Assembly: GCF_003290445.1 (NCBI RefSeq)
Contig: NZ_CP021781.1
Span: forward strand, 682,001-746,000
DNA: 64,000 nt
Reading direction: 5' to 3'
From: Francisella adeliensis
Lineage (GTDB): Bacteria > Pseudomonadota > Gammaproteobacteria > Francisellales > Francisellaceae
This document shows positions 57,196 through 64,000 of the stretch, piece after piece. The number at the start of each line of letters is the position of its first letter. The first letter of the stretch is position 1. The position numbers and the translations under genes are program-made. The notes under the pieces are model-generated. The model did not search any database. It was not told the origin of the DNA and was given only the letters and a program-made list of their open reading frames with translations.

Positions 57196-57558
57196 ATGTC
57201 TGATTTAAATGAAACAGGTAAGATTTACGAACGCCCATGGGGTACATATCAAACCCTTAATTTCACAGATAAGAGTCAAACTAAAATTATCACAGTAAAG
57301 CCAAAAGGACAGTTGTCATTGCAAAAGCACTTTAAAAGAGCTGAGCATTGGGTAGTTGTTACAGGTAGACCAACTATTACAGTTGATGACAGTGTAAAAG
57401 AGTATAATGTGGGTGAAAACGTATTTATACCAAAGGAGTCAGTACATAGATTGGAAAATTTTACAGATAGTGATATTCAAATCATTGAAGTACAGGTCGG
57501 TGATTACCTTGGTGAAGATGATATCGTAAGACTTGAAGATATATATAAACGCGATTAA
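57196..57558 (+). CDS. Stand-alone cupin of the mannose-6-phosphate isomerase type II family
   Basis: A 120-residue single-domain cupin matching the C-terminal phosphomannose-isomerase part of bifunctional ManC/AlgA: RPWGTY, LSLQKHFKRAEHWVVV, and YLGEDDIVRLED. It could interconvert mannose-6-phosphate and fructose-6-phosphate for GDP-mannose or sugar nucleotide supply. The usual HHH metal triad reads KHFKRAEH here; His and Glu ligands remain. No separate guanylyltransferase gene is nearby. AAGGA lies ten bases before the ATG. Confidence 0.82.
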   Translation: MSDLNETGKIYERPWGTYQTLNFTDKSQTKIITVKPKGQLSLQKHFKRAEHWVVVTGRPTITVDDSVKEYNVGENVFIPKESVHRLENFTDSDIQIIEVQVGDYLGEDDIVRLEDIYKRD

Positions 57559-57720
57559 TACTACCCTAATACAAATCAACACATTCTCTCTTTATAATTT
57601 ACATAATATTTTAAACCTTTAGAATAATCGCTCTATAATTAGAGTTGGCATAATAATTCATAAAAATCTTTTCTATTCTAATTTTTATCATTAAAATCAT
57701 ATTTATAAATTAAGTTTTTT

Positions 57721-58845
57721 ATGAGTAATTCTATGACTATTAAATCAAAAGCAGCAGTTGCATATAAAGCAGGTGAACCACTTTCTATAGAGATTGTAGA
57801 TGTTGGGCTACCTAAAGATAATGAGGTTTTGGTTGAGATAAAAGCTACTGGTATTTGCCATACTGATGCATTTACACTTTCAGGTATGGATCCTGAAGGA
57901 CTTTTTCCTGCTATATTAGGGCATGAAGGAGCAGGAGTTGTGGTTGAGGTTGGTAAGAATGTAACATCCGTAAAAAAAGGTGATCATGTAATAGCTCTAT
58001 ATACACCAGAATGTAGAGAGTGTAGCTTTTGTTTAAATCCTAAAACAAATCTTTGCCAGTCTATCCGTGAAACTCAAGGTAAAGGTCTGATGCCTGATGG
58101 TACATCTCGTTTTACAACAGCAGATGGCCAAGCAATTCATCATTATATGGGGTGCTCAACATTTTCAAACTATACAGTACTTCCTGAAATAGCCGTTGCT
58201 AAAATTCGTAAAGATGCACCTTTAGATAAGGTTTGTTATATAGGTTGTGGTGTAACAACTGGTGTGGGAGCAGTAGTTAAAACTGCTAATGTTGAAGCAG
58301 GCTCTAGTGTAGTGGTATTTGGTCTTGGTGGTATTGGCTTAAATGTGATTCAAGGTGCAAAACTTGTTGGTGCTGGGCAAATTGTTGGTGTAGATATTAG
58401 CAACGATAAAAAAGATATCGCTACAAAATATGGCATGACAGATTTTGTTAATCCTACTGAAGTAGATGGTGACTTAGTTGAGCATTTAGTGCGCCTGACA
58501 GGTGGGGGAGCTGATTATAGCTTCGAATGTATTGGTAACACTGATGTAATGCGTCAGGCGTTAGAGTGTGTGCATAAAGGCTGGGGTGAGAGTGTAATTA
58601 TTGGTGTAGCAGGAGCAGGTCAAGAGATTTCAACTCGACCATTTCAACTTGTAACAGGACGTACTTGGAAAGGTTCAGCTTTTGGTGGTATGCGTGGGCG
58701 TACTGATGTTCCAATGATAGTTGACTGGTATATGGACGGTAGAATTGATATTGATAACCTTATAACTTCAAATATTCAAATAGAAGATATAAACAAAGGT
58801 TTTGCAGATATGCATAAGAATATTAGAACGGTTGTTAAGTTTTGA
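57721..58845 (+). CDS. frmA: S-(hydroxymethyl)glutathione dehydrogenase (class III alcohol dehydrogenase)
   Basis: Zinc-dependent medium-chain dehydrogenase that oxidises the formaldehyde-glutathione adduct and reduces S-nitrosoglutathione. The catalytic zinc site is [18 protein letters not shown] and [10 protein letters not shown]. The structural zinc Cys are in [15 protein letters not shown]. The NAD-binding motif is FGLGGIGLN. The length of 374 residues is typical. No frmR or esterase frmB gene is adjacent. A good terminator follows. Confidence 0.95.
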   Translation: MSNSMTIKSKAAVAYKAGEPLSIEIVDVGLPKDNEVLVEIKATGICHTDAFTLSGMDPEGLFPAILGHEGAGVVVEVGKNVTSVKKGDHVIALYTPECRECSFCLNPKTNLCQSIRETQGKGLMPDGTSRFTTADGQAIHHYMGCSTFSNYTVLPEIAVAKIRKDAPLDKVCYIGCGVTTGVGAVVKTANVEAGSSVVVFGLGGIGLNVIQGAKLVGAGQIVGVDISNDKKDIATKYGMTDFVNPTEVDGDLVEHLVRLTGGGADYSFECIGNTDVMRQALECVHKGWGESVIIGVAGAGQEISTRPFQLVTGRTWKGSAFGGMRGRTDVPMIVDWYMDGRIDIDNLITSNIQIEDINKGFADMHKNIRTVVKF

Positions 58846-58916
58846 TATTTTAAACAGATAATTATTTTTGAGCTTAATGCACCATCGTTATAAAGGATAA
58901 ATATTTAACATATTAT

Positions 58917-58945
58917 ACTAAAAGTAATACCCCTTTTAGTTTTTA
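58917..58945 (+). terminator. Intrinsic terminator after frmA
   Basis: ACTAAAAG and CTTTTAGT pair perfectly (eight pairs, eight-base loop) and are followed by TTTTATTATATT. It is 72 bases after the frmA stop and in the right orientation. Confidence 0.7.
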
Positions 58946-59557
58946 TTATATTGAACTACCTATTTGATAATCTGAAATAATATGTGGAACTGAGTGGTCA
59001 CAATCTTCGTAGATGTTGATTTTTTTTGAGTTTATCATTTCGGTTAAAACATCATTATCAATATATTGAGTATCAAAATCTATATACATTTTACCAAGTA
59101 GGTGTGCAAATTCATGCTGAAAAATTACAGCAGCTAAATTACTTAATGAGCCTTTAATTATTTCACCATATTGGTCATAAGCTTGATACTCTATCTCTTT
59201 ATAAGTAGCTAATTTAGCTCTTTTGTAGCCAATAGCACTGAGACATCCGTGCCAGAAACTTACATTTTGATTCGAGTGTTTGTTTATTGTAGGGTTTATA
59301 AAAACTTGGAATGGGACGTCAGGTAAATTGATGGTATATCTGCTGGTATTTTTCTTATCAAACTCTATCATAAATATCTGATAAGGATAACCAATTTGAT
59401 TTGCTGCTAAGCCTAGCCCGCCAATAGCTCGCATTTTGGTTTGCATCTCTTTAATGATATTTTGAATATGTTGAGAGTTTATATCTTTAACTAATTCACA
59501 TTTTGAATATAAGATATCATTATATTCATCATCATATTGTATAAATTGCTCTTTCAA
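58946..59557 (-). CDS. Divergent peptide deformylase
   Basis: Peptide deformylase removes the formyl group from N-terminal Met. The first motif GLGLAANQIG and the HExxH metal motif (QHEFAHLLG) are recognisable. However, the second motif EGCLS reads HGCLS, so the usual Glu is His; the Cys ligand is kept. At 203 residues it is longer than E. coli Def (169). It is probably a paralogue specialised for another substrate and may not be the housekeeping enzyme. Confidence 0.8.
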   Translation of the reverse strand: MKEQFIQYDDEYNDILYSKCELVKDINSQHIQNIIKEMQTKMRAIGGLGLAANQIGYPYQIFMIEFDKKNTSRYTINLPDVPFQVFINPTINKHSNQNVSFWHGCLSAIGYKRAKLATYKEIEYQAYDQYGEIIKGSLSNLAAVIFQHEFAHLLGKMYIDFDTQYIDNDVLTEMINSKKINIYEDCDHSVPHIISDYQIGSSI

Positions 59558-59629
59558 GTTGGTTTACCTTTATGTTGAACTTATTTGCTCTATTTAAAGC
59601 TTAGAATTATAAAAGAAGTAGGTATAACA

Positions 59630-61327
59630 TCAGTTAATTATTTCATTTAAATGTTCAAGCGTAATTTCTTGCTTTTCTTGAGTTTTACGATTTTTATATT
59701 CAATCAAGTTCTGCTCTAGTAGTCTATCACCTATTACAACATGATGAGTATAGCCGACTAAGTCAGCATCAGCAAACATCACACCAGGTCTAGCACCTCT
59801 ATCGTCTAAAAGCACATCTATACCTTTAGCTAGAAGTTCTTGATACAAATTATCTGCAACCTCTTTAACTTTCTCAGATTTATTGTAATTAATAGGCAGA
59901 ATAGCTACTTGGTATGGTGCGATAGCTTCAGGCCATATAATACCTCTATCATCATGAGATTGTTCAATAGCTGCAGCCATTACACGAGATACCCCAAAAC
60001 CATAGCAACCCATAAGAATAGGCTTGCCTTTACCATCTTGACCAATCACAGTAGCGTTCATTGGTTTAGAGTAAACATCTCCAAGCTCAAAAATATGACC
60101 AACCTCAATACCATTTGTTAGCTCTAATGTACCATTGCCATCAGGAGAAATATCACCAGTTACAACATTACGAATATCAGCCGTTTGGTAATCTGTTACA
60201 TCTCTGTCCCAGTTTACATTTGTTAGGTGATAGTCATCTTCATTTGCTCCACAAACTATATCTATAATTTCAATAGCACTAAAGTCTGCAATAATAGTAA
60301 TAGGGCAATTATATATGCCAAGCGACCCAGGGTTTGCATTAAAAATAGAAAAAATTTCTTCTCTAGTGGCAAGAGCGTATGGAGCTGTAATTTGTTCTAA
60401 TTTGTTTATTTTAGTTTCATTAAGTTCATGGTCGCCACGAACCACTAAAGCAAAGAAGTTATTATCGGCATCTTTGATAACCATAGTTTTTATGGTTTTT
60501 TTAATATTAAAGTCCATCTCTTTGCAAAGTTTTTCGATAGTTTTTATATTTGGAGTATGGATTTTTTCTATAGTGCTAGAAGAGGTTGCTTTTTTACTTA
60601 AATCAGGTTTAGCATAAGTAGCTAACTCCATATTTGCAGCATAATCACTACCATTACTATAACAAACAATATCTTCACCAGCATTCGCAAGTACTTGAAA
60701 CTCATGGCTATTATCACCACCAATTGCTCCAGTATCTGCTTTTACAGGTCTATATGTAAGTCCAATATGACTTAAGATATTACAATAAGCTTGAAACATA
60801 ATTTCATATGACTTATGTAAACACTCTTCATTCTCATGGAAAGAATAAGCATCTTTCATAATAAATTCTCTAGCACGCATTACACCAAAACGAGGACGAA
60901 TTTCATCTCTGAATTTTGTTTGTATTTGATATAGATTTAGAGGAAGTTGCTTGTAGCTTTTTATAGTATCTCTAGCCATATCAACTATTGGCTCTTCATG
61001 TGTTGGGCCATAACAAAAATCTCTATCATGTCTGTCTTTTAGTTTTAAAAGCTCAGGGCCAAATTTATCCCAACGATGAGTTTCTTTTAATAACTCTGAA
61101 GGTAGTACGCTTGGAAGTAAAAGCTCACTAGCTCCAGCCTTATTCATTTCTTGACGAACTATATTTTGGATTTTATGAAGTACTTTTAAACCCATTGGCA
61201 TCCAAGTATAAATGCCTGATGCTAGTTTTTTAATAAGCCCAGCTTTTAGCATATATTGATGAGATGTTAAAACTGCTTCTTTAGGTAGCTCTTTCGTTGT
61301 AGCTATAAATGTTTGAGATGCTTTCAT
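59630..61327 (-). CDS. proS: Prolyl-tRNA synthetase
   Basis: Class II aminoacyl-tRNA synthetase of the bacterial type (565 residues). Motif 2 reads [21 protein letters not shown], motif 3 [17 protein letters not shown], with the INS editing domain in between (about 225-400). The C-terminal anticodon domain is present. It lies 72 bases upstream of the deformylase gene on the same strand. Confidence 0.97.
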   Translation of the reverse strand: MKASQTFIATTKELPKEAVLTSHQYMLKAGLIKKLASGIYTWMPMGLKVLHKIQNIVRQEMNKAGASELLLPSVLPSELLKETHRWDKFGPELLKLKDRHDRDFCYGPTHEEPIVDMARDTIKSYKQLPLNLYQIQTKFRDEIRPRFGVMRAREFIMKDAYSFHENEECLHKSYEIMFQAYCNILSHIGLTYRPVKADTGAIGGDNSHEFQVLANAGEDIVCYSNGSDYAANMELATYAKPDLSKKATSSSTIEKIHTPNIKTIEKLCKEMDFNIKKTIKTMVIKDADNNFFALVVRGDHELNETKINKLEQITAPYALATREEIFSIFNANPGSLGIYNCPITIIADFSAIEIIDIVCGANEDDYHLTNVNWDRDVTDYQTADIRNVVTGDISPDGNGTLELTNGIEVGHIFELGDVYSKPMNATVIGQDGKGKPILMGCYGFGVSRVMAAAIEQSHDDRGIIWPEAIAPYQVAILPINYNKSEKVKEVADNLYQELLAKGIDVLLDDRGARPGVMFADADLVGYTHHVVIGDRLLEQNLIEYKNRKTQEKQEITLEHLNEIIN

Positions 61328-61397
61328 TATGATTAAAATTTCTGAAATAAATATGAGCTAGATTATATCAAATAATAGATTTTTTTTATAAAAAGAT

Positions 61398-62096
61398 TTA
61401 ACGATAGTTTTTAGTTATTCTCTTAAATAGTTCAAACTCATGATGGCAAGATTGTATATTAGAAAATTGCACAGCTGTTTTTTTGCATACTTCTTGAGGG
61501 ATAGGTTTTATTTTTTGACCTGTAGCCAAGGTTTTAACTTCTATTTCGATTGCTTGCTCAAAATAATAATGTTTATAAATAGCTTTTTCGATAGAGTCAG
61601 CAGTTGTTATAACTCCGTGATTATCTAATATCATCATATTATTTTTTTCACCAAGACTTTCAGCTATAGCTTTACCTTCATTCTCAAGAGCAAGACCATC
61701 GTAGTGGTGGTATGAAATATCATCATAAAATCTTAGTGATTGTTGGTTGCAAAATTGCATGCCAGACTCTAGTGATGATAATGCTACAGCATATTTACTG
61801 TGTGTATGAATAATTGCATTAATATCTTTCCTAGCATTATATGTTTCAAGATGAATATTGGCAGCTTGTGGCATTACCTTGTAGCCATTATCAGAGATTG
61901 TATTGCCATCTAAATCAACTGTGACTAGATTCTTCTTAGTCACTTTATCGAAAGATACATTATGAGGAGTAATGATAATATTTCCATCAGGTAATCTAGC
62001 AGAGATATGAGTTGCTAATAAATCATCCCATCCATAGTGATGTATAACATGATGAGAAATAGCTAAGTTTTTACGATATTTTTTTTGATTATTCAT
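61398..62096 (-). CDS. Class II aldolase/adducin family protein
   Basis: A 232-residue protein of the L-fuculose-phosphate aldolase/adducin fold. The zinc-ligand histidines are in IIHTHSKYAVALS and DNHGVITT, with an Asp/Glu-rich end. Family members cleave short sugar phosphates or have non-enzymatic roles. The substrate is unknown and no sugar kinase or isomerase gene lies nearby. It is divergent from the nuclease gene. Confidence 0.85.
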   Translation of the reverse strand: MNNQKKYRKNLAISHHVIHHYGWDDLLATHISARLPDGNIIITPHNVSFDKVTKKNLVTVDLDGNTISDNGYKVMPQAANIHLETYNARKDINAIIHTHSKYAVALSSLESGMQFCNQQSLRFYDDISYHHYDGLALENEGKAIAESLGEKNNMMILDNHGVITTADSIEKAIYKHYYFEQAIEIEVKTLATGQKIKPIPQEVCKKTAVQFSNIQSCHHEFELFKRITKNYR

Positions 62097-62262
62097 AAAA
62101 ATTGGAATTCATTATCTAGGTAACTGATTTTATCACTTTTATAAATCTATTTGTGAAGATTGTTTATTTATTTGGGATTTAGCCCTATATGCTATGTATA
62201 ACTTATAACTACTGATGTAAAATATTTTTTGTAAGTTAAATTATTTTATTTAAGAAACTGTT

Positions 62263-63330
62263 ATGACTAAACAGAAGCAAAAACCAAAAACTGTACCGAC
62301 TAAAAAACCTGTAAACAATTTTTTTCGAAATTTAAAAATATTAGTTGTCTTGGGAGCGGCGATATCAGCTGGCTTTTCAGGTGTATATTTTGATAAATAT
62401 AATCTTAAGCAGAAATTTATAGATTTTAGACATCAGGTCTATGACTATTTTACGCGTGAGCCTATTAAAAACTTTAAGCCGAAAGATAATCAAAATATAG
62501 TAGCAAGATTTTTCTCAGAAAGTGATGAGGCAAAAGAGCAACCTAAGAAACAAAATCAGTTTGAAAACTTAAAACAGTATGCTCCTGAAAGAACCATGCC
62601 AGCAGTTAGTAAATACTGTCATGATTTCCTTGCGTATGGTAACCCTAGTTTTGATGTAACCTCAGGTCTAGGTCAAACTAATCTTTACTTATGCAGAGAT
62701 GGTTATGTTGTTGGTTATAATTATCAAACCAAACAGGCAAGTTGGGTAGCATTTAAGCTTACAAAGTCAAAAGTGGCAAATAAGCTGAAACGAAAAGATA
62801 GGTTCAAAGAAGATAGTGATGTACCATTTGTATATAGAGCTACTATGAGTGACTATAGTAAATCTGGATATGATAGAGGACATTTAGCGTCTTATGCATC
62901 GATGGATTTTAGTCAAAAATCTGCTGATGAATCATTTTTACTATCAAATATGTCGCCACAAAAGGCGGGCTTAAATAGGCAAGGTTGGGAAAGATTAGAA
63001 ACAGATGAGAGAATCTGGGCAAATATGTATGATAGTATTTATGTGTATACAGGTCCAATATATAAAAAGCAAAAAGTATATAAAACTATCGGTTATAACA
63101 AGGTTGCTGTGCCAGATTATTATTTCAAAATAATATATGTGCCAAGTAAAAATAAAGCCATAGCTTTTGTAATGCCTAATGCGAGAGTTAATAAGACAAA
63201 AATCGCAAACTATAGAACTTCAATTAAAGATATTGAGCAAAGGACAGGGCTACATTTCTTAACTAATATTGATGATAGAGCGGCAGTTGTTGATAATGTA
63301 TCATCAATGTGGCGAACTAGTTATTTTTAG
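62263..63330 (+). CDS. Membrane-anchored DNA/RNA non-specific endonuclease (NUC1/NucA family)
   Basis: A basic N terminus followed by one hydrophobic segment (about 27-45) acts as an uncleaved anchor or signal. The catalytic domain carries the beta-beta-alpha-metal motif YDRGHLASYASM, with the His of DRGH, and a downstream Asn in SNMSPQKAGLNRQGW for metal binding. It should degrade DNA and RNA outside the cytoplasm. The full length is 355 residues. No immunity gene or secretion partner is next to it. Confidence 0.9.
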   Translation: MTKQKQKPKTVPTKKPVNNFFRNLKILVVLGAAISAGFSGVYFDKYNLKQKFIDFRHQVYDYFTREPIKNFKPKDNQNIVARFFSESDEAKEQPKKQNQFENLKQYAPERTMPAVSKYCHDFLAYGNPSFDVTSGLGQTNLYLCRDGYVVGYNYQTKQASWVAFKLTKSKVANKLKRKDRFKEDSDVPFVYRATMSDYSKSGYDRGHLASYASMDFSQKSADESFLLSNMSPQKAGLNRQGWERLETDERIWANMYDSIYVYTGPIYKKQKVYKTIGYNKVAVPDYYFKIIYVPSKNKAIAFVMPNARVNKTKIANYRTSIKDIEQRTGLHFLTNIDDRAAVVDNVSSMWRTSYF

Positions 63331-63333
63331 GTT

Positions 63334-63368
63334 TATAAAAGTAACTAGTTTAGTTAAGACCTTTTATA
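63334..63368. terminator. Hairpin between the convergent nuclease and beta-lactamase genes
   Basis: TATAAAAG / CTTTTATA enclose TAACTA-GTT-TAGTTA: 14 pairs in all with a four-base bulge. It partly overlaps the end of the beta-lactamase gene. It may serve as a bidirectional terminator; the downstream T-run is lacking. Confidence 0.5.
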
Positions 63369-64000
63369 TTGAATTGGTGATTAACTTAGTTGCTTCTTGA
63401 ATAATCTTCTCATTATTCTTAGCGTTTTTATTTTCAGGATTAGTATATAAAATACCTAAAGCAATAGAGTTTTTTTTGTTTGGTGACCATAGTATAGCAA
63501 CATCGTTAGTTGACCCGTATTCACCACAAGTCCCCGTTTTATCTCCTATTATCCAGTTCTTTGGAGCATTAAGAGCAATTCTGTTTTTGCCTGTATTATT
63601 ATCTTGTAACCATTTTATAAAAATTTTCTTATGTTTATCATCGAGAATGTTGCCAAAAATCAATTCGTTAATATCTCTAGTAATACTTTTTGGTGTCGTT
63701 TTATTTATATTGCTTTCTGGAGTAGTATTATTAACTTTTGGCTCATTATTATTAATGATTGTATTTTCATCACCTAGATTTTTAATGAACAAATTTAATT
63801 TGTTTAATCCGCCTATTTGTTCAATTAAGATATTTCCTGCCGCATTATCACTTAGAATTGCAGCAAAGGATAGTTGAGATATAGTTAAATGTTTACCAAT
63901 ATTTTTACCAGTTATAGGAGTGTATCCAAGATTAGTAATATCTTTCTTTGTAATCAGTATTTTTTTATCTAAAAAGCCTTCATTTTGCATGTCTTCATGA
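63364..64000 (-). CDS. Class A beta-lactamase, 5' end beyond the window
   Basis: The C-terminal part of a serine beta-lactamase. Motifs: SDN in LSDNAAGN, the Glu of the omega loop in NEPKVN (general base), and KTG in GDKTGTCGEYG. Codons before the internal ATG at 63990 remain open to the window edge, so the signal peptide and the catalytic STxK motif lie outside. A class A enzyme is a known Francisella trait (FTU-1). It converges with the nuclease gene. Confidence 0.9.
   Translation of the reverse strand, partial: HEDMQNEGFLDKKILITKKDITNLGYTPITGKNIGKHLTISQLSFAAILSDNAAGNILIEQIGGLNKLNLFIKNLGDENTIINNNEPKVNNTTPESNINKTTPKSITRDINELIFGNILDDKHKKIFIKWLQDNNTGKNRIALNAPKNWIIGDKTGTCGEYGSTNDVAILWSPNKKNSIALGILYTNPENKNAKNNEKIIQEATKLITNSI

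Overview
This 64 kb window is a gene-dense, AT-rich (roughly one third G+C by eye) bacterial chromosome segment. Gene content and order point to a gammaproteobacterium of the genus Francisella or a very close relative. The supporting points are the macromolecular-synthesis operon rpsU-yqeY-dnaG-rpoD, MFS carriers resembling the phagosomal-transporter (Pht/Fpt) group, a class A beta-lactamase resembling the Francisella enzyme, an LpcC-like core glycosyltransferase, lipoprotein SodC, and many short secreted proteins without obvious relatives. The species is not resolved. I see no insertion sequences, tRNA genes, CRISPR arrays or prophage genes.

Layout. 1-7.4 kb: secreted class A acid phosphatase, Nif3-family protein, a GT2-GtrA fusion with a membrane glycosyltransferase-like partner, a small lipoprotein, ispG-pgeF and a small secreted protein. 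7.5-13 kb: large Xaa-Pro aminopeptidase, two convergent MFS transporters, and an aspartoacylase-like protein that appears to have lost its zinc-binding histidines. 13-18.3 kb: rpsU-yqeY-dnaG-rpoD plus a thioredoxin-fold lipoprotein. 18.5-24.1 kb: nnrE-nnrD, a pentapeptide-repeat-like membrane protein, a small glutaredoxin, a thioesterase, dusA and a GGCT-like protein. 24.2-31.9 kb: gyrB, dusB, a short accessory patch (GT32-type glycosyltransferase, PIN-like protein), selO and a GT4 glycosyltransferase. 32-43.4 kb: an atypical PEP carboxylase, mfd, a Bax-inhibitor-1 family protein, a five-gene operon grxB-rnfB-nth-DUF1841-membrane protein, and ferritin. 43.4-51 kb: SGNH acyltransferase, a coiled-coil protein, RNase P RNA, relA, two DUF4124 paralogues, a small membrane protein and rsmJ. 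51-64 kb: FAD monooxygenase, hflK-hflC-LMW-PTP-engB, sodC, a fatty acid hydroxylase-like protein, a stand-alone cupin, frmA, a divergent peptide deformylase, proS, a class II aldolase-like protein, a DRGH nuclease and a beta-lactamase cut by the window end.

Functional themes. Core information processing (primase, sigma-70, gyrase, Mfd, RNase P, S21, ProS, RsmJ, DusA/DusB, EngB), envelope glycosylation and acylation, redox and stress functions (SodC, FrmA, glutaredoxins, ferritin, SelO, NnrDE), and membrane proteolysis control (HflK/HflC and a Bax-inhibitor-1/YccA relative).

The features most worth a second look are the degenerate aspartoacylase coupled to an MFS carrier, the PIN-like protein, the orphan membrane-anchor-less RnfB, the atypical PEP carboxylase, the RelA lacking an ACT domain, a Cys-rich micro-ORF, and several intergenic inverted repeats. 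Nothing here proves a completely new multi-gene system. Functional statements rest on motif recognition by eye; no database search was possible.
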